A stretch of 64,000 nt of DNA from Phytomonospora endophytica. Lineage in GTDB: Bacteria; Actinomycetota; Actinomycetes; Mycobacteriales; Micromonosporaceae. Position numbers and translations under genes: made by a program. Below, piece by piece: positions 32,576-40,225 of this stretch. Numbering within the stretch: the stretch's first letter is position 1; each line of letters begins with the position of its first letter. The notes under the pieces were generated by a model that did no database searches, was not told the origin of the DNA, and saw nothing but the letters and a program-made list of their open reading frames with translations. The DNA lies in assembly GCF_014202425.1 (NCBI RefSeq), contig NZ_JACHGT010000002.1, positions 248,001-312,000 on the forward strand, read 5' to 3'.

Positions 32576-33490
32576 GTGATGTCGGCGGGATGGTTGTACC
32601 TGGTCGCGATGATCGCCGTCTACGGGCTGGCGAACTTCCTACAGGCCATCGCCGCCAACAAGGTGCGCGAGCACAAGACCTTTCACCCCCGGCTGCTGCT
32701 GCAGCTGGCGGTGCACCGCGTCTACCTCGCCGGCATCGGCTGCCAGATCCTCGGCTTCGTGCTGGCCTTCATGGCCCGCCGCTACCTGCCGCTGTTCCTC
32801 GTGCAGGCCAGCGTCGCCGCCGGGATCGGCATCACCGCCGTACTCGGGGTCGTGTTCTTGAAGTGGCGCCTGCCGAAGTCGGAGATCGGGCTGCTGATCC
32901 TGCTGTCGGGTGGGATCGTGGCGCTCGTCGTGTCGGCCGAGCCGTCCCCTTCGGACCAGCTCACGCCCGCCGCGATCGTCGCGCTCGTGGTGATCCTGAT
33001 CGGCCTGGGCGTCGCGGGGTACTTCACCGCGCGGCTCCAGGGCGTGACCGGCTCGGTCGCCCTCGGCGGACTGGCGGGACTCGCCTTCGGCGCCGCCGCC
33101 GTCGCGTCGCGGCCGCTGTCCAACATCCTCGACGCGAAGGCGTTCCTCACCGACCCGCTGCTCTACCTGATGATCGTGTACTCCCTGACCGGGCAGCTCC
33201 TGCTCGCCCTGGCGATGCAGCGCGGCAGCACCACGGCGGCCGTCGCGTCGATGGACGCGGCCTTCGCCGCACCCGCCGCCGCCGTCGGTCTGCTCCTGCT
33301 CGGCGACCAGATCGCCGCCGGACGCGAATGGCTCGCCGCCGTCGGCTTCCTGGTGACCCTCGGGGCGGTGCTGGCGCTGACGAGGTACGCCGAGCCGCAG
33401 GCACAGGGCCAGGCGGGGCGTGAGCGTGTCCTGGAGGCCGCGGGAGCGGCCCCGGGCCGGGTGGGCGGTCCGGCCCGGGACAGCGCCTAG
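32576..33490 (+). CDS. DMT/EamA-like membrane transporter
   Basis: 304 residues with nine to ten transmembrane helices in two related halves. The first helices contain QAIAANKVREHKTFHPRL, and later LLYLMIVYSLTGQLLLALAM and RGSTTAAVASMDAAFAAPAA, a pattern of the EamA/DMT group. No substrate can be assigned. GTG 32576 follows TATTCT by six bases, so it is leaderless; ATG 32579 is in frame. The cytoplasmic tail is Gln/Gly-rich. The stop shares CTAG with the convergent gene. Confidence 0.82.
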   Translation: MMSAGWLYLVAMIAVYGLANFLQAIAANKVREHKTFHPRLLLQLAVHRVYLAGIGCQILGFVLAFMARRYLPLFLVQASVAAGIGITAVLGVVFLKWRLPKSEIGLLILLSGGIVALVVSAEPSPSDQLTPAAIVALVVILIGLGVAGYFTARLQGVTGSVALGGLAGLAFGAAAVASRPLSNILDAKAFLTDPLLYLMIVYSLTGQLLLALAMQRGSTTAAVASMDAAFAAPAAAVGLLLLGDQIAAGREWLAAVGFLVTLGAVLALTRYAEPQAQGQAGRERVLEAAGAAPGRVGGPARDSA

Positions 33491-34170
33491 ACGGGCGGTG
33501 GGGGCGGCGGATTCTGCCCCTTGTTGCGCAGGTACTCGTCGATGGCCGCGTTGCCCGACGAGCCCGCCGCGAGCCGGCGCCGGTTCGAGCGCCGCTTGAC
33601 CAGGACGACGATCACGATCACCGCGGCCGCCAGGATGCACACGCACGGCAGGCCGATCGCGACGACGAAGGTCCCGACCCCGGCGACGAGCGAACCACCC
33701 CACGGCATCTCGCCCAGCCCGTACGTCGCGACCGAACCGTCCTCCTGGTCGCAGGTCAGCTCATGGTCGCCCGTCGCGGCCGCCTTGGCCGTGTAGACGG
33801 CCTGCCACATGCGCCGCGCGGACTGGTCGGACAGCACGATCTGGTCGGTGACCTTCTTCAAGGTCACGTCCGAACCGGCCGTGCAGACCGTCGTGTTGGC
33901 CGGCACCGACTGGTTGGGATCCATGTCGAAGGCCAGCTGGACGTAGATGACGAGTTCATCGGTACTGGTGAACTGCACCACCGCCGCCTGCCCCGACGGG
34001 AAGGTCTTCCCCGCGTCGGGGAGGGCCTCGGAGAAGATCTTGGCGGTCAGGAAGAAGGCACCGCACCCGAGCACGACACCCACCACGACCAGGGCCGCGG
34101 CGATCCAGTACCAACGTTTCCGGGGCGTGATGTCGGCCGGGGACACCGGCCCTCCGCGCTGTTCAGTCAT
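33487..34170 (-). CDS. membrane protein with exported loop, unknown function
   Basis: 227 residues. Cytoplasmic N-terminus, one helix (about 20-42), an extracytoplasmic domain of about 110 residues with three cysteines (TVCTAGSDV, LTCDQEDG), then a second long helix (VAIGLPCVCILAAAVIVIVV) and a basic tail RRRSNRRR ending in PPPPPP. The tail AAIDEYLRNKGQ recurs in actinobacterial hypotheticals. No function is assignable. It is convergent with the transporter at 32576. Confidence 0.75.
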   Translation of the reverse strand: MTEQRGGPVSPADITPRKRWYWIAAALVVVGVVLGCGAFFLTAKIFSEALPDAGKTFPSGQAAVVQFTSTDELVIYVQLAFDMDPNQSVPANTTVCTAGSDVTLKKVTDQIVLSDQSARRMWQAVYTAKAAATGDHELTCDQEDGSVATYGLGEMPWGGSLVAGVGTFVVAIGLPCVCILAAAVIVIVVLVKRRSNRRRLAAGSSGNAAIDEYLRNKGQNPPPPPPV

Positions 34171-34278
34171 GGCTCGATCATCGCGGCCGAGCCGGGTGAA
34201 AACGGGGCGAACAGCTCACACGGACCCCCGATTTGTTGATCCACGAGTCCCGGGGTATGGTTTGCAAGCACCAAGCGA

Positions 34279-34355
34279 CGCGGGGTGGAGCAGTTCGGTA
34301 GCTCGCTGGGCTCATAACCCAGAGGTCACAGGTTCAAATCCTGTCCCCGCTACCA
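34279..34355 (+). tRNA. initiator tRNA-fMet (anticodon CAU)
   Basis: 77 bases including encoded CCA. Acceptor CGCGGGG faces CCCCGCT, leaving position 1-72 as a C-U mismatch; the initiator lacks that pair. The anticodon stem has the three consecutive G-C pairs GGG/CCC around CTCATAA. T-arm ACAGG-TTCAAAT-CCTGT. A terminator follows six bases later. Confidence 0.98.
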
Positions 34356-34360
34356 CGAAG

Positions 34361-34399
34361 GAACGGTCCCGGATCCTAGATCCGGGGCCGTTCTTCTTT
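34361..34399 (+). terminator. terminator of tRNA-fMet
   Basis: A 15-bp stem, GAACGGTCCCGGATC with GATCCGGGGCCGTTC, one G-T wobble, three-base loop, then TTCTTT. Confidence 0.93.
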
Positions 34400-34462
34400 G
34401 CCCTCGCCCCCTTCTGGAACTATCCTCCAGTTCCCGATCCGTCCCGCTCCGGAGGTCGACCG

Positions 34463-34654
34463 ATGGCAAGGAAATCGCGATCCGCCTGGTTCAAGGCCGG
34501 CGCGGCCGTCGGCGTCGCCGCCGTCGCGGTCGGCGCGTACGGGTACCTCTGGCTCCGCAAGGTGGGCAGCCAGGAGGACCTCACCCCGCCGGGATACGAA
34601 GCGCTGCGGAACACCAGGCGCACCATCGCCGACCTGCTCAACTGGGACGACTGA
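34463..34654 (+). CDS. small single-pass membrane protein
   Basis: 63 residues: basic N-terminus ARKSRSAWFK, one transmembrane helix (about 11-30, AGAAVGVAAVAVGAYGYLWL), then a short polar tail DLTPPGYEALRNTRRTIADL. GGAGG seven bases before the ATG. The tail reads like a designed cytoplasmic peptide but no family is recognised. Confidence 0.7.
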   Translation: MARKSRSAWFKAGAAVGVAAVAVGAYGYLWLRKVGSQEDLTPPGYEALRNTRRTIADLLNWDD

Positions 34655-34709
34655 CGCGAAGGCCCCGGGCCACCGACCCGCGGCGTCCCGGAACCCCCGC
34701 GCGGATCAC

Positions 34710-34907
34710 TCAGGGACAGCCGCAGCCGGCGAAGTACTCCTTGCCACCGGGCTTGTGGCACAGCAGCTCCGCCCCACCCGTCTTGGCGCAGACCACCGGG
34801 TTGTAGACGCACCGGCAGTACACCACCCCGGCCTCCGCCGTCGCCTCACCGACGAGGCGGTCGAGGATCTTGTCGGTCACGCTGTTGAGCACTGTCACGA
34901 GCTTCAT
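34710..34907 (-). CDS. short Cys-rich peptide with helical leader
   Basis: 65 residues. The first 26 (KLVTVLNSVTDKILDRLVGE with ATAEA) form an amphipathic leader ending in an Ala-rich stretch. The remaining 39 hold six cysteines: YCRCVY, VVCAKTGG, LLCHKPGG, and the terminal AGCGCP. It resembles the peptide at 38684 in leader motif (ILDRLV and LLARLV) and layout, not in Cys spacing. It could be a modified or disulfide-bonded secreted peptide; no modifying enzyme gene is nearby. Start has only a distant GAAAGG. Confidence 0.65.
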   Translation of the reverse strand: MKLVTVLNSVTDKILDRLVGEATAEAGVVYCRCVYNPVVCAKTGGAELLCHKPGGKEYFAGCGCP

Positions 34908-35069
34908 GCGGGTCGACCGGCCTTTCGTCGCAGACGATGAGTCCGCCGGGCCCGCCTCTCACCGATGGAGGCCCGGCTGCGGACGACGTTGACGCACGGG
35001 TGATCAAGGGTCAAGCGCGCGATGCGGTGTCCTGTGCGGTGCCGTGTGCGCCCATGCCACCATCCCTCC

Positions 35070-35618
35070 ATGCCCCTCACCTGGACCGTCGCCCGCGAAG
35101 GCGACCTCGGCACCGCCGACCACACCGAGCTCGCCGCCATGCTCGCCACGGCCTACCCGCAGTACCCCGGCAAGTTCACCGGCACCCGCAGCTGGCTCGG
35201 CGCCCGGCCCGAAGCCCGCGTCGTCGGCCGCGACGGCGAGGTGGCCGCCCACGCCGGTGTCGTCCGGCGCTTCGTCCGGGCCGGGGACACCGACCAGCTC
35301 GTCGCGATCGTCGGTCTCGTCGGCGTACGGCCCGACCTGGCCGGTGCCGGGCACGGCCGCGAGGTGATGGCGCGGACCGCCGCCCTCCTCGACGACCTGG
35401 CCGTCCCCTTCGGGCTCCTGCTGTGCGACGCGCACCTCACCGGCTTCTACACCGCCTGCGGCTGGCACGCCCGCCCCTGCGCCTCCACGACCCTCGCCTT
35501 CGACCCGTGGAACCCCGCCGCCGAACGCGTCGACGTCCCCGCGATGGTCCTGCCCGTGCGCGCCGCACTCGCCGACTGGCCGCGCGGCGACCTGCGCTGG
35601 AACACCCAGCAGGTCTAG
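35070..35618 (+). CDS. NodA-like N-acyltransferase (GNAT fold)
   Basis: 182 residues with clear likeness to rhizobial NodA, which puts an acyl chain on the free amine of a chitooligosaccharide. Shared landmarks: ADHTELAAML near the start, TRSWLGARPEARVVGRDGEV, AAHAGVVRRFVRAG, VGVRPDLAGAG (the acetyl-CoA loop region), LAVPFGLLL, and ALADWPRGDL near the C-terminus. Length is slightly below NodA (about 196). No nodB or nodC genes are near, so the acceptor is probably not a Nod factor. Its stop shares CTAG with the broken gene behind it. Confidence 0.82.
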   Translation: MPLTWTVAREGDLGTADHTELAAMLATAYPQYPGKFTGTRSWLGARPEARVVGRDGEVAAHAGVVRRFVRAGDTDQLVAIVGLVGVRPDLAGAGHGREVMARTAALLDDLAVPFGLLLCDAHLTGFYTACGWHARPCASTTLAFDPWNPAAERVDVPAMVLPVRAALADWPRGDLRWNTQQV

Positions 35619-36206
35619 ACGTACGCCGTCACCAGCGCGGCCCCCGACCGCATCGACAACCGTGCCGCCTCGGCGATCACGGCCAGGCCGTCCGCGGAGC
35701 CCAGGACCCGCGCGAGGTGCTCGACCTCGGCGAGCAGACGCGGCGCCGAGACCACCAGCCCGCCGGGCGCGGCGTTGTCCACGACGACCGGCGCGAAGTC
35801 GGCCGGTGAGTAGATCAGCGGCTCACCGGTGTGGTGCAGGAAGTGGTCATAGGCGCCGATCCGCGCGACACCGGTGATCTCGGGCGCGGCCCGATGCTCC
35901 GGCCCGCGCGTCCAGGCCCGCGCGTCCAGGCCCGCGCGTCCAGGCCCGCTCCACGATCTCGTCGTCGAACAGCGATCCCGGCGCCTCGGGGACCCTGCCG
36001 AGGACCGCCAGGTGCGCCGCGGCGCGACGGAGCCGGCCGATGTCGTCGACGTGCGCGCGGTGGAACGTCCCCGGCACGGGCTCGTCCCAGGCCGCGAAGC
36101 CGTGCCGGGCGGCGGCGAAACGCGCGCCCTCGACGAGATCCGCGCCGTAGGCGGCCTCGTCGTCCACATCGGACTCAGACACGCCGGTGCACAGCTGAAG
36201 CCGCAT
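35615..36206 (-). pseudogene. hypothetical protein gene frameshifted by a 14-bp tandem repeat
   Basis: The N-terminal part (MRLQLCTGVSESDVDDEAAY, GFAAWDEPVPGTFHRAHVDD) is in frame up to the repeat at 35906-35947. The C-terminal part (APEITGVARIGAYDHFLHH, PLIYSPADFAPVVVDNAAPG, ending GAALVTAYV) is one frame off. Three repeat copies add 28 bp over one copy, shifting frame; one or four copies would restore ERAWTRGPEH as a continuous reading. No family is recognised. It may be a switchable or simply inactivated gene. Confidence 0.75.
35906..35947. repeat. three perfect copies of a 14-bp repeat inside a gene
   Basis: GCGCGTCCAGGCCC occurs at 35906, 35920 and 35934 without mismatch. Because 14 is not divisible by three, each change in copy number alters the reading frame of the gene that contains it. 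Confidence 0.95.
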
Positions 36207-36287
36207 CGCGCGAGCCTAAGACGTCACTGCCGTACGTGAACACGGAAAACCCTTGCCTCACCACCCGCGACCGCGCTTAATCTCCCC

Positions 36288-37199
36288 ATGCCCTCACACG
36301 ACCGCACCGACGCCGCCCCCTACCTCCGCGCCGTCCGGGACGCGCTCGCCGCGCACGGCGTCGAGATCGAGCCCTACGCCACCCGCGTCGACCTCGATCC
36401 CGAGCGCGAGCGCGCGCTCTCCTGGCCCCTCACCGGCGAGGCCGCGTGGGCCTTCGACGACGCCTACGGGGTCTCGCTCTCCTGGTCGGAGACGCGCGGC
36501 TGGTGCCTCGACGTCACCCACGAACTCGGCGCCACCCGCGGCTACGGCCACTACGTCCACGATCTGCGGCTCGGGCTCCTGCCCGCACCCGGCGAGGTCG
36601 TCGCAGCGGTGCGCGCCCTCGTCGACGATCCCGGCGGCCTGAACTACCGCGAACCGGTCCGGCCGCGTCGTCCGGAGCAACTCGACGCCGCCTTCGAGTG
36701 GGCCCTGCTCGGGTACCACTTCCAAGGCGCGGCAAGGTATCCCAGCCACGAACCGCCCCACTACGCCTGCCCTTTCTGCGCACTCGCCGGCGGCGGACGC
36801 AACGCCCTCACCGGCCAGGGCGAGATCGTCCGGCGCACGCCCGGCGCGCTCGCCTTCGTGTCGCCGCGCTGGTGGCCGAACAACCGCGGCCACGTGCTCG
36901 TCGTACCCACCGGGCACCACGAGAACATCTACGACCTGCCGACCGACGCCGGTCACGCCGTCGCCGACCTGGTGCGGGAGGTCGCCGTCGCCGTCCGGTC
37001 CACCTATGACTGCGACGGCGTCTCCACCCGCCAGCACAACGAACCGGCCGGCAACCAGGACGTCTGGCACCTGCACGTCCACGTCTTCCCCCGCTACGAC
37101 GGCGACGGCCTCTACGCCTCCCGCCCGCTTCCCGGCTACGCGACGGTCGAGGAACGGCGGCCGTACACCGAGCGCCTGACGGAGTACTTCGGCGTGTGA
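36288..37199 (+). CDS. DUF6292 - HIT domain fusion protein
   Basis: 303 residues. The N-terminal ~115 match the DUF6292 pattern (APYLRAVRDALAAHGVEIE, VSLSWSETRGWCLDVTHE, HDLRLGLLPAPGEVVAAV). Residues about 155-300 form a HIT hydrolase domain: CPFCALAGG, RWWPNNRGHVLVVPTGHHEN, and the histidine triad HLHVHVFPR. HIT proteins hydrolyse or transfer nucleotidyl groups; the CPFC pair and C-terminal position suggest a zinc-bearing GalT/HINT relative. TAATCT lies four bases upstream of the ATG, perhaps leaderless. I know of no described role for this pairing. Confidence 0.85.
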   Translation: MPSHDRTDAAPYLRAVRDALAAHGVEIEPYATRVDLDPERERALSWPLTGEAAWAFDDAYGVSLSWSETRGWCLDVTHELGATRGYGHYVHDLRLGLLPAPGEVVAAVRALVDDPGGLNYREPVRPRRPEQLDAAFEWALLGYHFQGAARYPSHEPPHYACPFCALAGGGRNALTGQGEIVRRTPGALAFVSPRWWPNNRGHVLVVPTGHHENIYDLPTDAGHAVADLVREVAVAVRSTYDCDGVSTRQHNEPAGNQDVWHLHVHVFPRYDGDGLYASRPLPGYATVEERRPYTERLTEYFGV

Positions 37200-37274
37200 C
37201 CAACGCCATTCCGCCACATGTCACGCGGCCCCACCCTGCGCCGTCTACCTGTCGAAGACACGAAGGAGACGGCC

Positions 37275-38585
37275 ATGAACAAGCGGATCCTCATCATCGG
37301 CGGCGGCTACGTCGGGCTCTACACCGCGCTCGGTCTGCGCAGGCTCGTCCGCCGCGGCGAGGTCGACGTGACCATCGTCGACCCGCGCGGATACATGACC
37401 TACCAGCCGTTCCTCGCCGAGGCGGCCGGCGGCGCCATCGAACCGCGGCACGTCGTCGCGCCCCTCAACCGGCTCCTGCCGGGGATGCGGGTCCTCACCG
37501 GGCGAGTGACCAATGTGGACCACGACGCCCGCCGCGCCCGCTTCGAACCCGTCCGGGGACCGGCCTACGAACTCGGTTACGACATCGTCGTCCTCGCCGC
37601 CGGGTCGATCACCCGCGGCATGCCGATCGCCGGTCTGGCCGAGCACGCCGTCGGTTTCAAGACCATCGGCGAGGCCGTGCACCTGCGCAACCACGTCCTC
37701 GGCCAGCTCGCCGCCGCCGCGTCGACCGACGACCCGGCGATCCGGCGCCGCGCCCTGACCTTCGTGGTCGTCGGCGGCGGCTTCTCCGGAGTCGAGGCCC
37801 TCGCCGAGATGCAGGGACTCGCCGACGACGCGCTGCGCTACCACCCCCGAATCGAGCGCGCCGAACTGAACTGGACCCTCGTCGAGGCCAAGGGCGCGAT
37901 CCTGCCCGAACTCGCGCCCGAACTGGGCGTCTGGACCATCGGCGCACTGCGCGAACGGGGAGTCGACGTCCGGCTCAACGCCCTGCTCACCTCCGCCGCC
38001 GACGGCGTCGCCGCCCTCAGCGACGGCACCGCCGTCGACACCGGCACCCTCGTGTGGGCGGCCGGCGGGCGCCCCAGCCCCCTCGCGGCCGACAGCGGCC
38101 TGCCCGTCGACGCCATCGGCCGGGTCAAGGCGACCGCATACCTGACCGTGGAAGGGATCCCGGACGCCTTCGCCGCCGGTGACGGCGCCGCCGTGCCCGA
38201 CCTGACCCGCCCCGGCGAGTTCACCGCGCCGAACGCGCAGCACGCCGTGCGGCAGGCGAAACTCCTGGGCCGCAACCTGGTCGCGTACCTCAAAGGCCGC
38301 TCGCTGAAGGAGTATCGGCACGCGTACCTCGGCTCGGTCGCCGGGCTCGGCCACCACCAGGGCGTCGCGCAGGTGTACCGGATCCGGCTCACCGGCTTCC
38401 TCGGGTGGCTCGCGCACCGCGCCTACCACCTGGCGTGGGTGCCGACCTTCAACCACAAGGCGAGGGTGCTGGCCGACTGGGCGCTGTCGGGGCTGTTCCG
38501 CCGCGAGGCCGTACAGCTCGGCGGACTGGAGCACCCGGAGAGCGACTTCCAGGAGGCGCTGCGGGAGCACGTCAAGGCGGCGTAG
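37275..38585 (+). CDS. type II NADH dehydrogenase-like flavoprotein
   Basis: 436 residues. FAD loop ILIIGGGYVGLYTALGLRRL at the N-terminus; NADH loop VVVGGGFSGVEALAEMQG near residue 175; C-terminal FAD contact DAFAAGDGAAVPD. The tail LAHRAYHLAWVPTFNHKARV and following helix are the membrane-docking end of NDH-2 proteins. It would pass electrons from NADH to menaquinone without pumping protons. GAAGGAGA sits six bases before the ATG. An inverted-repeat terminator follows at 38616. Confidence 0.93.
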   Translation: MNKRILIIGGGYVGLYTALGLRRLVRRGEVDVTIVDPRGYMTYQPFLAEAAGGAIEPRHVVAPLNRLLPGMRVLTGRVTNVDHDARRARFEPVRGPAYELGYDIVVLAAGSITRGMPIAGLAEHAVGFKTIGEAVHLRNHVLGQLAAAASTDDPAIRRRALTFVVVGGGFSGVEALAEMQGLADDALRYHPRIERAELNWTLVEAKGAILPELAPELGVWTIGALRERGVDVRLNALLTSAADGVAALSDGTAVDTGTLVWAAGGRPSPLAADSGLPVDAIGRVKATAYLTVEGIPDAFAAGDGAAVPDLTRPGEFTAPNAQHAVRQAKLLGRNLVAYLKGRSLKEYRHAYLGSVAGLGHHQGVAQVYRIRLTGFLGWLAHRAYHLAWVPTFNHKARVLADWALSGLFRREAVQLGGLEHPESDFQEALREHVKAA

Positions 38586-38615
38586 GGCGCGGCTCAAGGT
38601 CGGCTCAAGGTTTCC

Positions 38616-38650
38616 GGGCGGTGCCCACGAGACGATCACGGGCACCGCCC
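38616..38650 (+). terminator. terminator of the NDH-2 gene
   Basis: Perfect 11-bp stem, GGGCGGTGCCC at 38616-38626 and GGGCACCGCCC at 38640-38650, then TT. Confidence 0.85.
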
Positions 38651-38683
38651 TTGCGAGGGCCGAATCCCAGGGAGGACAACGAC

Positions 38684-38914
38684 ATGCGCCTTCTCCACCG
38701 TGCGGCCGACGCGCTGCTCGCTCGCCTAGTCCCGTCGAACTCCGCACACGCCGCGGCCTGCCCGTCCTGCACCGCCTACTCGGGTTGCTCGATCTCGCGC
38801 CTGTACAAGACCGATCCGGTTCTCTGCGTCACCTACGGCCGCTGCTGCTGGTCCGGAACCTGCCAGGCCGCGGGCAGCTGCGGATCCTGGCAACGATGCG
38901 GTAACTACTGCTGA
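38684..38914 (+). CDS. short Cys-rich peptide with helical leader
   Basis: 76 residues. A 25-residue leader (RLLHRAADALLARLVPSNSA, HAAA) precedes a core with ten cysteines: CPSC, SGCS, VLCVTYGRCC, SGTC, GSCGSW, RCGNYC. The strong GGAGGA lies seven bases before the ATG, so translation is likely. The peptide at 34710 shares the leader type. Multiple disulfides or a modified peptide are the simplest readings; there is no known family in the window that would process it. It stands alone between the NDH-2 terminator and an MFS gene. Confidence 0.7.
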   Translation: MRLLHRAADALLARLVPSNSAHAAACPSCTAYSGCSISRLYKTDPVLCVTYGRCCWSGTCQAAGSCGSWQRCGNYC

Positions 38915-39037
38915 TACCCGCCGCCGGGGCCGTGCGCTGCGCGGCGTCGCGCTCCGGCGGTATCCCGACACCGCCGTGCGGACGCGGACGTCGCAAGATC
39001 GCCAGCACCCAGGATTCCGCCGCGCTGTCCTTGAGCG

Positions 39038-40225
39038 ATGCCCCCATCCCCATGGCGTGGACGGCTCGCCGTCGCCGCGCTCGCCACCGGACTGTTCGCG
39101 ATAGTCACCACCGAGATCCTCCCGATCGGCCTGCTCACGGCGATCGGCGCCGACTTCGGCGTCTCCCCCGGCGCCGCCGGGCTGACGATGACGATGCCGG
39201 GACTCGTCGCGGCGGTCGCGGCACCGGTCGTCACCGTCGCGACCGGGCGCCTCGACCGGCGCGCGATGCTCGGGGTGTTCATGCTCCTGCTGGCGCTCGC
39301 CGGATTCCTGGGCGCCGTGGCGCCGGAGTACTGGGTGCTGCTGGCCGCGCGGGTGCTGGTCGGGGTGACGATCGGTGGCTTCTGGTCGATCGGCGCCGGG
39401 CTCGCACCGCGACTGGTCGGGCCGCGCGCCGCGCCCGCCGCGACGTCGGTCGTCTTCGCCGCCGTGCCCCTCGGCTCGGTGCTCGGCGTGCCCGCCGGGA
39501 CCGTCCTCGGCGAACTCGCCGGCTGGCGGACCGCCGTCGCGGCACTCGGTGTGCTCGGCCTCGCGGTGTTCGCCGCGCTCGCCGCCACGACGCCGCGACT
39601 TCCCGCCGACGGCTCGGCCACCACCTGGGGCGTACTCGCCGCTCTGGCGCGCCGCAAGGGAACGCGCGCCGCCCTGATGCTCACCGTGACGATCGTCCTC
39701 GCCCACCTCGGGACCTACACCTATGTGACGCCGCTCCTCCACGACGTCGGAGTCGGCGATGTGGCGACGTACCTGCTCGTCTACGGCGGCGCGGGCGTCG
39801 TCGGCAACTTCCTCGCCGGATGGGCCGTCCCCCGGTCCCCGCGCGCCACCTTCGCCACGGCCGCCGCTGCCATCGCCCTCGCGACCGTCGCCCTACCCAT
39901 GCTGCACGGTGCCGGAACCCTTGCCGCGCTGATGATCTGGGGCCTCGCCTACGGCGCCGTGCCCGTGTGCTCGCAGTCCTGGTTCGCCCGCGCCGCCCCG
40001 GACGCCCCCGAAGGCGCGACCGTGCTGTTCACGTCGTCGTTCCAGGCCACCATGGCGGCGGGCGCGTTCCTGGGCGGCCTCGTCGTCGACGCGACCTCAC
40101 CGTCGGCGCTCATGATGGTGGGAGGCGTGGTGGCGATGGGCGGGGTGGTGGGGGTCAAGGGTGTCCGGGTGGGTGCACCGGGGCGCACGGCACCCACCCC
40201 TCACCACTCCCACCGCACCCCGTAG
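39038..40225 (+). CDS. MFS transporter (DHA1/AraJ type)
   Basis: 395 residues, twelve transmembrane helices. The first pair is LAVAALATGLFAIVTTEILP, followed by PIGLLTAIGADFGVS; the second loop carries VATGRLDRRAMLG, the motif A region. VLLAARVLVGVTIGGFWSI is motif B-like. This pattern is of sugar-efflux or drug-efflux exporters of the AraJ/YdhP type. The C-terminus overlaps the convergent XRE gene by 25 bp. Substrate unknown. Confidence 0.93.
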   Translation: MPPSPWRGRLAVAALATGLFAIVTTEILPIGLLTAIGADFGVSPGAAGLTMTMPGLVAAVAAPVVTVATGRLDRRAMLGVFMLLLALAGFLGAVAPEYWVLLAARVLVGVTIGGFWSIGAGLAPRLVGPRAAPAATSVVFAAVPLGSVLGVPAGTVLGELAGWRTAVAALGVLGLAVFAALAATTPRLPADGSATTWGVLAALARRKGTRAALMLTVTIVLAHLGTYTYVTPLLHDVGVGDVATYLLVYGGAGVVGNFLAGWAVPRSPRATFATAAAAIALATVALPMLHGAGTLAALMIWGLAYGAVPVCSQSWFARAAPDAPEGATVLFTSSFQATMAAGAFLGGLVVDATSPSALMMVGGVVAMGGVVGVKGVRVGAPGRTAPTPHHSHRTP

